A stretch of 64,000 nucleotides of DNA, from contig AZLU01000053.1 of NCBI GenBank assembly GCA_002224055.1, positions 159,836-223,835 of the forward strand. The letters are read 5' to 3'. A program made the translations under genes and the position numbers. This document shows, in pieces, positions 1-11,052 of the stretch. The notes below the pieces were generated by a model, which had not been told where the DNA came from, made no database searches, and was given only the letters and a program-made list of their open reading frames with translations. This DNA is from Pezizomycotina sp. ARF18 (taxonomy: Eukaryota > Ascomycota). The first letter of the stretch is position 1, and every line of letters begins with the position of its first letter.

Positions 1-25
1 CATATTACAACAGCCCTGCTTCAGC

Positions 26-980
26 TTACGAAGTTCTCAAGGCTGCGATCCTCTGGAAAAGCCTGCTGGCAGCGTCACGAATCTTCTCATCGTATGGTTC
101 GATCTAGTTATATCGCCCCGTGCGTCATTTGGCGACTGCGTCATGGCAATCGCATCGAAATGGTCTCCGTAATAGACCATATAGGCGGCAGTATCCCTCC
201 GTCTTCCAATTACCTGCCAGCAAGCTTCCCTTCCGCTCAAATCCATGAGGTAAATCTAACAAGAAGGCGAAATCATGAGTTTGCCGAGTCTTTTATATAT
301 ATATTCTAAAATCAAAGGGTGATTAACAAACGAATATAAAATAGCATAACTCACTCTGGTTTTTTCGTAATACGCAAATACCTCGAGTTCGTAGTTGCTA
401 GCCGGAACAGTATCTCTGAATCAATGAGCATCTCAAGTTCGTTACTGATAACGCTCAACTCAGGAGAGAAGGTTGTTGTTCAGGTACTTACTCTCTACCC
501 TACTCAGGTATTCCTCAACGTCGGGTTCATAAATGGGGAACCTATCTGGATGCTTTCTCATAGCTCTCACAGCGCTCAGTCGCAGCTGATGCGAAGAATA
601 TTTTCTTGGTAAAATATGTGGTTTACTGCGTGAAACAAGCAGTTACCGTCAGGACGGCACTGCGTAAGACCAGCCGATCATTATTCCAACCGTCATGACT
701 CCGAATATGAACGCTGAGAGGTTTATCCTCTTCAATAACATACGAATCCATATCTTCCGAACAATGGTTTATCAGTTGAAAAGCGCGGTTTGAGAATTTG
801 AAAAACCAATGGCGTAAAAATCCTAGTATTCTGTAGGTTTTAGGAAGAATTGAAATTTGATTTGGCTGCTGGAGGAGATTGGTAGCATTGGAATGGGAGG
901 TGCTGTTTCTTTGCAAATGAGGTATCATATCAGGTTTTTCGTTTCGTTCCTTTTGACACTTCCTTTGAAGATATGCCACA
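26..980 (-). CDS. OTU-family cysteine protease (probable deubiquitinase)
   Basis: Read on the minus strand, positions 653-618 give PDGNCLFHAVNH, the catalytic Asp-Gly-Asn-Cys signature of OTU deubiquitinases. It is followed, one frame over, by a helix-like stretch containing RKHPDRF and VEEYLSRV, as in the OTU fold. About 470 bases further on, positions 168-151 read GDHFDAI, matching the OTU catalytic His motif (xHY/FDAI). A GTAAGT site after VEEYLSRVE and a TAG acceptor before the block near 250 suggest at least one or two introns. The last frame, containing DEKIRDAASRLF, stops at 26-28, so the 3' end is probably inside the window. The N-terminal part (MDSYVIEEDK region, about 980-700) is not recognised and its start is uncertain. 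OTU proteins cleave ubiquitin chains; which subfamily this is cannot be told. Several one-base frame breaks are present. Confidence 0.6.
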
Positions 981-1677
981 AGCGTGCGAGAAAGGACTCT
1001 TCCTGTTTCATAAACATTTGCTAAAGTCGGTTGGTATTGTTTAAAGACGACCGCAAAACTCCCACCAGAAGGTTAAATTACAGTAGTTAGAAGAAGATTG
1101 GACTTGTTACGTGAGAAGCCTCAAGGAGCGAATGCTGAAAATGTTTCGCACATTAGAGCGACCCTGAATATTTGTTTTCATTCTACTCTGCGAGCTCAGA
1201 CACAAAGTTTCTATAACGATATATGCCAAATATAACAATATATTGAACATCGATCAAGAAGCCGCTGGTTATAAAATAAACAAACTTGAGGTAGACCGAG
1301 TGTGTGATTTTTTTTTGCGATATTATTTTTACAGAGTATCAGGACTAATAACCTAATTCGTGACTATACAAGCTTGAGGCAAGTGGCGGGTTCGTCTGAA
1401 GAACATACCGCGAACGACTTTTCTAATACACAATCACAAGATTATCTTCTTATATTTCAATTATCCACTGCTATAATCTGCTTCTTCTTTCGGACTATTT
1501 TGAAACTTGTTTGTAAAGGATCCTTCAAAGGACGACTCTCGGTCATTCGTTTACTTACAGCCAATAGGTACCTTGCACGCTCTTATCTACGCCTAAAAGA
1601 GGGAGAGACAAACAATCAAATAGCAATACAAACGACACGTACCGCGGCTGTATCACTACATCCACGCAACTTTGGCA
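981..1677. other. Intergenic spacer between two divergent genes
   Basis: AT-rich DNA between the 5' ends of the OTU gene and the F-box/LRR-like gene, so it probably holds both promoters. A 115-codon open frame overlaps its right part (1374-1721) but shows no recognisable protein features. Confidence 0.5.
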
Positions 1678-2996
1678 ATGGAGTCGCGCCGACGGGGCTT
1701 CGACAAAGTAAGCACCACTAAATAGGCAAAACTCTTCCTTTCCAGCTTGAAATATTCTATTTACTTATCTAATCCTGAAGTTGACCTTTAATTTAGGATA
1801 TTGGCTGCGAGGTCGCGACTTGGACGGAAAGGGTCATCGGAAACAAGTGTACGAATACGCTTCGCGGAGACCGCGGCGCCTGCCGTCGCGAGACGTCAGC
1901 AGCGATGGTCTGCTGCCAGCTATAGAGGATGGCCGCGTGTTGACTTTGGCCCAATTGGCCAGACATGCCATCTTGAATGATATTGAGAGATATAACAAGG
2001 ATTCATTTCGTGGGTGCCCTACGAGAATAGGGATACTCGTTTGGAGGGATGTTTGCCAGCGGTAAGGCCCACAGGCAGACGCTCTCTAACTTCGAACCTG
2101 GGCTAGCCTTGAAAAAATATCTATCTCGAGAACGCTTATCAGAGAAATATTTTTTCTTTCTTTGCTACTTTCTAAATACCGAACTAATCATGTTACGGAC
2201 GTAGTGGACTGGATTCCTTCAAAAGTTTTCGAGCATTTGTCGAAGCCCTTCCGATCGAGGTCGCAAACGGAGAATTCCAGCCGAATCACGGCTACAGTCA
2301 ACCTCACGGAAAGGGCGACGAGCAAGAAATACCTCTCCCAATAGATGGCGTGCGGGTCAGAACGCAGACCGTCCTTCTAGAATACGGGAAACTTCAAAAC
2401 TCGGAAACCCTGCGCGTCCTCGATTCACCCTGCTGGCTCGTGCTGCTCTCTCTCGACTCATCCTCTTCCAACCTGCGGTACGAATACACCGACCTCCTAG
2501 CTTTGGCGAGATACCGACGCTCGCCGCCCTCGACCTTTCCAGAGATGACTATACGAGCAAGACGAAGAGGAAGGTTTGATTCCCGTAAACTACCACATCA
2601 TCAGGATATGGCGAGGCGAGCTGCGGAGGATGGCAAATTCTCCAAGTTGAGGATCCTGGTTCTGCGCGGCCAGTATGAGATAATGAACGAGCCCTACGTT
2701 ATCTTTGAGCAGCTTTATAAATTTCCTGCGTTAAGGTACGTCGATATTACGGCTTGTAATTTCTCGAGGACGCTGTCTTCAAAGGAGTTGCCAATGGAAC
2801 CGCGTCGGTTGGAGAAACGGGATGGACTTATGCAACAGGGATAAAGAGTCAAGCTGAACCTGGAGCTACCCTCAAACGTGAAGAAGTACTGGGAGAGACT
2901 ACGCACTGGCCGATGGATTTAGTTGGGTTAGTTGCAGCATGGTTTTTCTTTTCCCCCCTTTTTTTGGACTTTATTGATCATGCGGTCGTAGAGTAA
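1678..2996 (+). CDS. F-box/LRR-like hypothetical protein, frameshifted
   Basis: A short first exon (MESRRRGFDK, 1678-1707) ends at GTAAGC. A TTTAG acceptor at about 1796 leads into a second exon containing LLPAIEDGR and LTLAQLARHAI. Further on, PTLAALDLSRDDY (about 2500-2560) and then, in another frame, KFSKLRILVLRGQYE and FPALRYVDITACNF have the leucine spacing of fungal F-box-associated leucine-rich-repeat proteins. The C-terminal frame (GETGWTYATGIKS and on) ends at TAA 2994-2996; another frame ends at 2842-2844. At least three frame shifts are needed. I recognise the type of protein but not an orthologue. No clear F-box motif can be read, so the substrate-adaptor role is only a suggestion from the leucine-rich pattern. 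Confidence 0.45.
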
Positions 2997-3099
2997 TTTA
3001 TTATAATGCAGCTAACAGTACCATAACATAGGATCTACTCGAGCCTCTTCGGAACCCAACCACAAAGCCTCTTTGCGTTTACGGAAGGGCATGTATAAG

Positions 3100-3456
3100 C
3101 TAGCTTACGACAGGGCCGGCGGCTTGTACGACAGGTCCGTTTCCAGGGTTATTTAACAACCGCACTGCAGATCTTATGGCTGCGGAGGCATGAACCGCGA
3201 GCGCTGGCAGCGCAAACGCGAAGGGAGGTGCAAAGAGGGAGCGGGCCGAAAGCAATCCTTCAGCCAGTAAACCTACCAAGAGTATCAGAATGATCAAAGA
3301 TAAAAGGACCAAAGAATTACAAAATTCCTTCGATTCACTTTTGGAATCGGGAGGTAAATAGAACGTTGCCAAATACAGCATACACAGTAATCTTATGAAA
3401 GCATGGCTTAAAGCTGTAGGATTGACTGCTGGAAACTTTTTTTTTTTTTTTTTCAT
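3100..3456 (-). CDS. Possible small hydrophobic ORF, unrecognised
   Basis: A 118-codon open frame on the minus strand that starts in a poly-A run (MKKKKKK). It contains one strongly hydrophobic stretch, LVLLSLIILILLVGLLAEG, then an Ala-rich tail ending AAGPVVS. It sits between the F-box/LRR-like gene and the Tc1 element. No family is recognised, and the start in a homopolymer is suspicious. It may be a chance frame or the end of a decayed gene. Confidence 0.15.
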   Translation of the reverse strand: MKKKKKKFPAVNPTALSHAFIRLLCMLYLATFYLPPDSKSESKEFCNSLVLLSLIILILLVGLLAEGLLSARSLFAPPFAFALPALAVHASAAIRSAVRLLNNPGNGPVVQAAGPVVS

Positions 3457-3560
3457 TTGGTATCGCTTTCTGCGCCAAATATTTTTTGAAACATAATTAA
3501 AGGCATCTGTACAAGTTTGAAAGCAACATAAGGATGCATGCTACAAAGACAAAACTGGTA

Positions 3561-3641
3561 CAGGTGGTGACCAACGTATAGTGCACAAACTTCAACTCCA
3601 AGTTGGGATATCGTCAGAACCCCCAAAATTCTCAAAATTAT
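3561..3641 (+). repeat. Left terminal inverted repeat of the Tc1-like element
   Basis: It begins CAGGTGGTGACC just inside a TA and is the reverse complement of 4944-5023. It has one extra C relative to the right copy. Confidence 0.92.
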
Positions 3642-3833
3642 AGCAAATGACAGATATCAATACAAATAATTAAATATAATGTTTCAAAAATGTGATACGG
3701 CCCCTTTGTTGTTGATATCACGATTTGAAAACAACACATAAAAATAAAATATATTAAAATTCGTGATATCGATGGCTTCAGCCTCCAACATAAAAGCTCG
3801 ACTCAGCTTCTCAGATACTCTCTCCTAATCGAT

Positions 3834-4865
3834 ATGGCAGGCCAATATCAAAGACAACATTATACTCCTCGCAAGAGAGCCTCTATACAAGCTTTATCGC
3901 GTGCTGGTCACCCGGTTCCTTCATTTCACTTCAAGAACGCACCCCCATTAGATCTATCTATAAATTCTTAAAGAACCAACCAACCCTCAATCAGGTCGCA
4001 CCGGAGCAATACGATTCTTAACTCAAGCAAGCCGGACCCGACTCCGCGCTATCGCTCTTCAGCATCGCTTCGCTACTCTTAACGAGATTACTCGTCTTAA
4101 TAATCGAGATCCCACCCAACCCATGCGTCTAAATCAACAATTCGACGGGAACTTCGTAAAATAGGAATCTCTCAACGTCGAGCCCGTCATAGCGTCTTTA
4201 CCAAGCAAAATCACCGCGATAAAAGAATCGAATACGCTCGAAATAATAAAAATACAGACTTTAATAACGGAATTTATATTAACGAAGCTTCATTTTGCTC
4301 TGCTTCGAGCAATAAAGTGCGCCGTGTCTGGCGTTATCCGGGACGGCCTACGAGCCAGAAAATATATTCGCTACTTTTAGAAGTAGCCGCTTTAGTTTAA
4401 TGGTATGGGGTGGGATCGCGATTAATAATAAGAGTGAGTTAGTTATCTTTCCCGAAGGTAAAATTACGAGCGCCGTCTACGAGCAGGAAATTTTAAGGGG
4501 CGGCTTAAAGAGGTTTATTGCAAGATTGAAGCGTCGCCACCCTAATCGAAATTAGTTTGTCGTCGAGGATAATGCGGCGGTTCATGGTAAGAAAAGCTAG
4601 CAAAATTGAGGGCTGATCTTGGTGTAAAATGGCAGAACCACCCCGCCTGCTCACCCGATTAAACTGTATAGAGAACGTCTGGGCCTTGATAAAGGAACGT
4701 CTTAATGCATTGCCGCGCAAGGCGACTAGTAAAGAGGAGCTCAGGAGCCAGGTGCAGCAGCTATGGGATGAGCTTAAAGCTAGAGACTTTAATCCTTTTA
4801 TTAGGTCGATGCAAAGCCGGTTGACAGCTGTTATTTATCAACGTGGATTACCCTACAAATATTAA
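3834..4865 (+). pseudogene. Tc1-like transposase pseudogene
   Basis: The reading starts MAGQYQRQHYTPRKRASIQ (3834 on), an N-terminal DNA-binding helix region as in fungal Tc1-like transposases. Later blocks give KVRRVWRYPGRP (about 4317-4350), LMVWGGIAINNKSELVIFP-like text (about 4400-4455), VVEDNAAVHGK (about 4560-4592; second catalytic Asp) and LNCIENVWALIKERL (about 4660-4705; catalytic Glu, DD34E type), running to the stop at 4863-4865. Where the family normally has the first catalytic Asp, this copy reads INEASF, a G-to-A type change. Several stops interrupt the frame, including one just before VVEDN, and there are also frame shifts. The protein cannot be functional as read. Confidence 0.85.
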
Positions 4866-4943
4866 ATTTTGGGGCTTCACACAACAAAAAAACAATGTAT
4901 TTAATTATTTGTTAATTATATAATGGCAGGCCATTATTTTGTC

Positions 4944-5023
4944 ATAATTTTGAGAATTTTGGGGTTCTGACGATATCCCAACTTGGAGTTGAAGTTTGTG
5001 CACTATACGTTGGTCACCACCTG
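4944..5023 (-). repeat. Right terminal inverted repeat of the Tc1-like element
   Basis: Reverse complement of the left repeat, ending GGTCACCACCTG before a TA. The full 80 bases pair with the left copy apart from one C. Confidence 0.92.
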
Positions 5024-5392
5024 TACCTCTTTTCAACACGCCACCCCTGAAGCTATAATAAGCTGGAACACCTCGAAAACAAAAGACTTTGAGACTAATT
5101 ACATCTTTTGGGAATGAAGGAAAAACAAACGAAAAGTACAAAAAAGGTACTTCATTAGAGCAAAGACACCGAAAACCTTGAACACCCACGCCATTCCTTA
5201 TGCCACTGTAAAGAACTTAAAACAAAAGGGAGATGAAAAATTGTAGGAGAAGGTAGGAACGCAAGGAGAGAACAAGCAAACAGGGAAGCACGAACTGCTT
5301 CAATATTCGAATAAATGAATGGATGCAAGTCGGACTACAGATCTCAATCACAGGGCTTTTCATTACGCGGTTGATTTTAGATCAAGCCCTTC
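5024..5392. other. Spacer between the transposon and the phosphatase gene
   Basis: No gene is seen. It probably contains the 3' untranslated region of the minus-strand phosphatase gene. Confidence 0.4.
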
Positions 5393-6939
5393 CTAAAGAC
5401 ATCCGGCGATCCACACTTCCGTACGACTTTCGATGCCTCGACCTTGAGCGTTCCGGCCGCGTTCCATGCTGCGAGAAGAGCGGCGGTTTTCTCTGGCGAG
5501 ATACTTCTCCTTCAGAACTTATATAGGAATTGATATTGTGTTTCCGATTGCACCATATGCATTCTCTGCTCCCTGAGGTGATCCACTGTATCAAAGATAG
5601 GGTCTTCAAGTGTACTGTCGAGGCTACCGTCGCGCAATTCCGTAAGGAGATGTCGAGTGCGATAAAGGTCCGGAACGTCCGACACCAGCGCTGCAGTGGA
5701 CCTTTTCATCGTCATTGGAAATCATGTTTAGTGTGATGGCCACCTCCAGGTTAAAATAAAAGTTAGGGATACATACAATAAGTGGGTTGCTGGGGTCGTT
5801 GCCGTTCTTCATATTCGCAACCTTGATTAGCTCCAGGAGCGCCTTTTTTTCTTCCCCTTCAGGAGCGTTCCAGTCTGGCCAGCCTTTGAAGAATAAATGC
5901 CAATCGTTTTCGTTTGTGTGAACCGCTTGGCAGTCATTGAATTTCGCCGCGGTACATCTTGTTTCACTGTGAGCAGAAGCTTCCGGATTTCTGTTCTTGA
6001 TGCTTCGTGGACAGTAAGTTCCAGAAGCTCGACATCGATCTCGTATTCTTCCTCAAAGTCTTCGTATGCACGAAAGGTCATGGTTCCCATGTGTGGATAG
6101 TACTCAAAGCACTTTTCTCGGTTAAGTTCTCGCGGTTTAGTCAACATCACAACGACGCCGATGTCTCCTGTTTGTTCGAAAACCATCCTCCAGAAATGTG
6201 CAGCTTGTGCTTCCTTTGGACCCTGCAAGGCAGAAAATTCTTCTATTAGCATTTAAAAATTAAATAGATAAAATAAAGATTGCCTAGCGCCAAAGATACT
6301 GTGCATTCATTGCCAGTAGTAGAGAAAAATCTCTGAGACTGACCTGCGTGGCAATGTAATTTTTGAAAGCTCGTGCGTGTACGTTCGAGGACGATAGGTG
6401 AAGCATTGATATAGTCGCAGACGCCGGGTAGAACATTGAGGTGAACCCTGTTTCTCTCATAAGGTGCTATGTTAGAGTACCTATTCCGTCGCAGGGCTTC
6501 CGGTGACGTGTTCAATATCCATGGCGAATTCCGACCGACCAAGGCAGGATCCTCGAGCCTTTCTCTCTGCTTGTTCTCGAGGCCCCTAAACTTCAACGCT
6601 TGTTCTGCTAATGTATCAGCCGCCGTAAGACGAATTTTCACACTTTTTCGCTTCCTCCCTCCCATTTTCCCCACCAAAAAAAAAAAAAAAAATAATAAAA
6701 AAATAATCATGGGAGAAGACTCTTTCCGTCTTTTATATGGCAACAAATCTACAAGATGAAGAAAGCAGCAAAAAAACTGGTCGTAAACACTAACCTTGCT
6801 CGTGTTGGCAGAGGAAGTTGGGGAAAACCGATTCTGGATAAGACGGTCCGACGGATTTAGAGCGTGCTTTCTTGCTGAACATAGGCTGCGCAGAAGAACT
6901 TCCAACAGAATGGTCCCTACCCCTCTTAAAGATCGTCAT
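5393..6939 (-). CDS. Protein tyrosine phosphatase (classical, Ptp1/Pyp-like)
   Basis: Minus-strand blocks follow the order of a classical PTP domain. The N-terminal part gives NSPWILNTSPEALRRNRYSN and then CDYINASPIV (about 6550-6390), the conserved KNRY and DYINA motifs. After an intron come GPKEAQAAHFWRMVFE and REKCFEYYP (about 6225-6090). GWPDWNAPEGE (about 5878-5846) is the WPD loop with the general-acid Asp. VHCSAGVGRSG (about 5713-5681) is the P-loop with catalytic Cys and Arg. The Q-loop region reads LREQRMHMVQSETQYQFLY. The stop is at 5393-5395. It dephosphorylates phosphotyrosine, in fungi typically on MAP kinases. Introns are visible at about 6785 (GTTAGT), near 6340-6240, and just before the P-loop (GTATGT). 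One-base breaks occur, for example a lost T just before WHLFFKG. The start (ATG at 6939) is a guess, and open frame continues upstream. Confidence 0.85.
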
Positions 6940-8610
6940 ATCCAGCTTCAACGGCCTAACTAGAGGCGACAACCGGCGAAGTGATGTGGCAGCTTTCAAT
7001 GCTGGCGAATGAAGCAGTTCCTTTTCGCTAAATATGGGACCAAGTATTGTTGAGCGTCGGAAAAGCTTGCTCCACTGTGTACTCAATGTGGCTGTAGCTA
7101 GTATTATTCGGATACATGAAATATGTGGACAAGAGACATGAGTTTAGCTGGTTGCTCTCTAGCATGAGGGAAAGAGGAAAATAAAACATGAAATAATTTC
7201 GATATAGGGAGGGGGAAAATAATAAGAGGCAAATTTGTGCCAAGGGAGAGCGTCATGGATTGACATAGCTATAGCTAAAAGGTATAAGAAGTTACAGGCT
7301 AGGGAACGGAAGCACACCTACCAGTCGTTCTTTTGAACTTGCATACAGAAAAGAAAATGAAAAAACTCAAGGGCCGGCGGAATTTGAGTTAGATCGATTA
7401 TCGATATATAATAAAATTATACTGGTCTCTTTTTCACTCCCTCTAGTTATAATCTTTTCACTTGAAGAACCAGAGGTGAAAAAAAAAAAAAAAAAAAAAA
7501 AAGAGAGAGAGAGAAGTTTCTTATGGTGCAAAGGAGAGGCTCGGCGAATGATATTCTATGCCAGTCTCATTGGATAGATTTATTTATACTGGTTCTGTCG
7601 GGTGAAGGAGAGGGAAACCTCAAGCTAATAGTTAATTCGATGTTCGAGAGAAGCCTAATGACGTACAGAACAAGGTCTTGTGGTTGCGAGAAGCAGCAAG
7701 ATAAGAAATAAAACGCAAAAGGTACTTTATGTGTATATATATCGAAATTCTGATGAATCATATACAGTCTGGATATACCAAATGGATAGTGGAAGATTCT
7801 GAAGATATCGTGCGTGACAAGAAGCTGATAAAAAAAAAAAAAAAAAAAAACTTCGAAAAATAGAGAGGCAAGGGCAAGGATAGATATATGAAATATTAAT
7901 AAAATAAAATAAGAATAAGTATCAATTCGTCAGGCACTTACTACAAGTACCTATCAATCTATCAATCAGTAATAATAATCTTAATATTATAATTTTTGTA
8001 TTCCACCCTTAAGAAAAATCGGTGTGTGATAATAATAACACTACTAATATATTGTCACATTTTAGGGGTCGAAGATACCATGGTATACTTCATGTACGGT
8101 GTATCACACCCACCGCTGCCACTGACACAAAGTGCACACCGCATCATCCAAAGCAGAAAGTGGAAAAAAGAAAAAAGAAATTTAAGTAAAGAAATGGATT
8201 CTTTACTCTTCTGGAGCATGTTTGCTTAGTATTTAATATTTATCAGCAGTAGCAGTAGCAGTATTGTCGCGTTTACTGCTAGTTGTTTGTTGTGCAAGAA
8301 TCTTCAGAACTCGGTTAATTTCAGCTTTTTATTTTATTTTTTATTTTTTTCTGGGTTTACTTTTTTCTTTGATTTTCAATTATTATTATTTTTCCAACCT
8401 CCAAAAAAAGAAACCCTGAGGCAAAACTTTTCATCCCACTTCATTCTTTTTGGATCTTCTTATTCAATAAATTGCGATTGCAATCAACCCTCACGAGAGC
8501 TCTAGGCCGAGAGAAAAGAAAACGGGGGAAAAAGGGAGAGGAGAGAGCTTCTCCGTTTCAACAACCAAGCAAGGTCTCATAGCAATAACTTAGGAGTCGG
8601 CCCGGACAAG
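6940..8610. other. AT-rich intergenic region with homopolymer runs
   Basis: No gene is recognised. It lies between the 5' ends of two divergent genes, so it probably holds both promoters. It contains long A runs at about 7479-7502 and 7830-7850, with a short GA repeat beside the first. A purine-rich stretch lies just before the next gene (about 8510-8550). Confidence 0.5.
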
Positions 8611-9094
8611 ATGTGGGGACGGTTGGTCTTCGGATGTTGGAAGGATACTTGGTGGCTCGTGTTAGTTTTTTTTTTTTTTTTTTTTTTTCATCTTTTTTTT
8701 TTTATTCATCTTCAGCTCTCCACGCGAACCAACCAAGATTGGGTAGCTGATGATTTTGACGCTTTGTTATATTGAAATCTTTTTTCCAGTTGTTATCGTC
8801 GCCGACGTTTCACCGTCTTGTCCACCGGCTTCACGGCCGCATCACCAGGTTTCGCACTGGGGAGCCTGAACCCGGCTCCATTGGAGGGAGCAATCATCCC
8901 ACGGCAAGTGGTACGATTCTTTTTGAATCCCCCTTCGATTCGAATTTTCGACGCTCCTTTGTTGTCGTCGTCGAGGTTAATTTCGCCATTGCTGACAATA
9001 TTCAACAGACGAAAGAGGTTTCAGAAAGTTCATGGAGCTGTACAAAGAGGAATTCCGGAACTCTGAAATTGGTCAGAAGATATATAGGAAGTGA
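8611..9094 (+). CDS. Small Mrx7-like mitochondrial protein (tentative)
   Basis: A 16-codon first exon (MWGRLVFGCWKDTWWL, 8611-8658) ends at GTGTTAGT. A long poly-T intron ends TTTTTTCCAG at 8789, and exon 2 continues in phase with LLSSPTFHRLVHRLHGRI and then GEPEPGSIGGSNHP. After a frame shift, RRKRFQKFMELYKEEF runs to a TGA at 9092-9094. The SPTFHRxVxxxH motif and the size of about 110 residues resemble fungal MIOREX complex component 7 (Mrx7), a small protein associated with mitochondrial ribosomes. This assignment is from memory of the motif and is not firm. The intron is almost pure T in its middle part. Confidence 0.4.
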
Positions 9095-9819
9095 TCGACT
9101 GAAGCTTTTCACAGTCTGATTCGTCTCATGGAGTCTTCCGCGTTGCATTGATGATTTTTTTTTTTTTTGGCTTACACTGATACGGGTGTCATGGTTTGGC
9201 GTTATGGGTTTTGGTTTTTTCGATTTTTGGATCTGTTCTTTGGGCACGGCGTATAATTGGTTTCTTCTGTATATGTTTTTTTTACTTCTTCCAGTTTTCG
9301 ATATATCTTTCATCCTCAATCCTACGGCGAGCGTCCATCGATTGTGAATTTCAGTGGTCACTCATTTCTCTCCCCATTCATTCATTACTCAATTCCTCCT
9401 CTCCACTTCCTTTCGGACATTAAATTGGGCTTTTTATGCTGTTTTTTCAAGTCATTTGGCTCTCATTCCGTCCGTATATCAAAAATAGCTCAAGAACGGC
9501 ACACAAATGCTTCCAGGAACACTCGCAGAGGATGAAAGGTTTCCTACGATGTTGCTGGTGTTGAGGACAAGATTGATGTAATATACAAGTCGTATCATTA
9601 TTATTCTATCAGCGTCGAATAACGAACGTGAAGCTACCAACCAAAAATAACAGAAAGATTCCGTCTAACTTTATAAAGTGCGGTGTGCAATCGTTATATG
9701 TTCCAAGTCCTTCCGAATGAAATATAATATGCAACTCTTTTAAAAGAAAAAGGGAAAACGAACTCTCTGAAAAACAACCAAAATGCGACTCCCAGGGCAA
9801 GTTCGGAAAGGTTGGTACA
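9095..9819. other. Spacer between convergent genes
   Basis: T-rich DNA between the 3' ends of the Mrx7-like and UNC-50 genes. Open frames here are low-complexity Phe/Ser-rich and not convincing. Probably untranslated regions. Confidence 0.4.
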
Positions 9820-11052
9820 CTACGCTTTAGAGGAGACACCGAGAACAAACGGGGCCACATGGCTGGCGATGTTGAAGCCGAACAGACTGACGAGCCAAAG
9901 GACAGCAAATACAAAAATTGGGAATAGGAACACCTCGGTGTGATTCAGAAACGGAAGAGCTGGACACGATACGTATATTAGCACACGTTTTTAACAGAAA
10001 CTCCAATCAAACCGAGCAATCCTTATATCAAAAGACTTGCCGTTGTATCCGAGGAAAGTAATAACACACATAAAACGTGAAAGCCACAAAGTATAGCGAA
10101 TTTCCAATGAAGCGTGATATCCTGAGAAAGAAGCAAATACGTTAGAATCGGGAGTCGCACAACTGGAACAATCCTCAAGCTCGCCAAGCACAATTCTATA
10201 GAAGACTGATATGCTCACCAATATTTCGTCGTCAAAACGGGCATCGCGACGAACTGTATGACGTATAAGAAGAAGAATGTGACAAAAAACGCTCGGACGG
10301 CGACGTCGAAGCAATACGCCCATTCCAGCTCCCCTTCACCTCCGACCCCGCAGCCCCAACGACTCCCCTCCCAGCCCGCAGGAACCTCCCAGCGACGAAC
10401 CAGCCTGCCGTGGCGACTATCGTCGCCATGAGGAGGAAGTGACCCAGCGTTAAGACCGCCATGAGCCGCATTATGGATCGAAGGACGGCGTATACGCTAA
10501 GCCCCAGGCGATCGATGTGAGCAGGAGGAAGAACGACAGTAGGACGACGAAGGAAGGGTCATCTCGGGCCAGGTATTTTTCATTTCTATTGGTATTTTTT
10601 CGGCAGGCCACATCGGTCAGTATTTTTGGCCAAATCCACCGTAAATAACCCGACCGTTTGATATGAGGTCGCTGTTTGCACGTACGCTGTGGTAATATAT
10701 CGACCTGAAAACTTTCTTCGGAGCTATGATGAGGCATGTCATCTCCCATATCGCCATCTCGAAATCCATCTGCGGGTACTTAAATAACCTAGCGGAAGCG
10801 AAAAGGAATAAAAGAACTATGTAAGTACCTGCGATGTCTCTGCGACGGCTTTTTCAGTGAATATTATCTTTCGTACCGTTTGAAGAAGAGGGGTAGGCGC
10901 AACCCATCGCTGCTACTACCGCTCACCGAACCGCTGCGAGGGGCCGAGATGTGAGGTCTTACGGGTGACGACGAAGTTCGGGACGAAGGTCTGCTCAGCG
11001 GCAATATGGGTGAGTTGCGGGAGGATATCCCGGGTATAGCGGACGACAACAT
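9820..11052 (-). CDS. UNC-50 family Golgi membrane protein (Gmh1-like)
   Basis: The minus-strand N-terminus MLSSAIPGISSRNSPILPL (start 11052) precedes LRLPLFFKR. After an intron and frame shifts come ARDDPSFVVLLSFFLLLTSIA (about 10575-10510), then WGLAYTPSF, the hallmark first membrane segment of UNC-50 proteins, and HFLLMATIVATAGWFVAGR (about 10450-10390), a second segment followed by a Gly-rich loop. Further downstream are a segment related to FVTFLGYN (about 10060-10030) and a last helix, LFGFNIASHVAPFVLG, ending KA-stop at 9820-9822. The five-helix order and length fit the family of about 250-300 residues. UNC-50/Gmh1 sits in early Golgi membranes and is linked to Arf exchange factors and receptor trafficking. 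It is divergent from the Sec7-type Arf exchange factor across a 4 kb gap, which may be chance. A few one-base breaks are present. Confidence 0.85.

Larger units (their letters stand above)
3561..5023 (+). mobile_element. Tc1/mariner-family transposon relic
   Basis: The element has terminal inverted repeats of about 80 bp (3561-3641 and 4944-5023) that match almost perfectly, differing by one base in a C run. It is flanked on both sides by TA (3559-3560 and 5024-5025), the target-site duplication of Tc1/mariner elements. The total length of 1463 bp fits the family. Inside on the plus strand is a broken transposase with a helix-turn-helix-like N-terminus and parts of the DDE catalytic core. Its base composition is more AT-rich than that of neighbouring genes. 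Confidence 0.9.

Noticed and set aside
3453-3635. Short minus-strand frame with GVLTISQLGVEVCALYVG text, also seen near 4905-5189
   Set aside because: It is just the translation of the transposon terminal inverted repeats.
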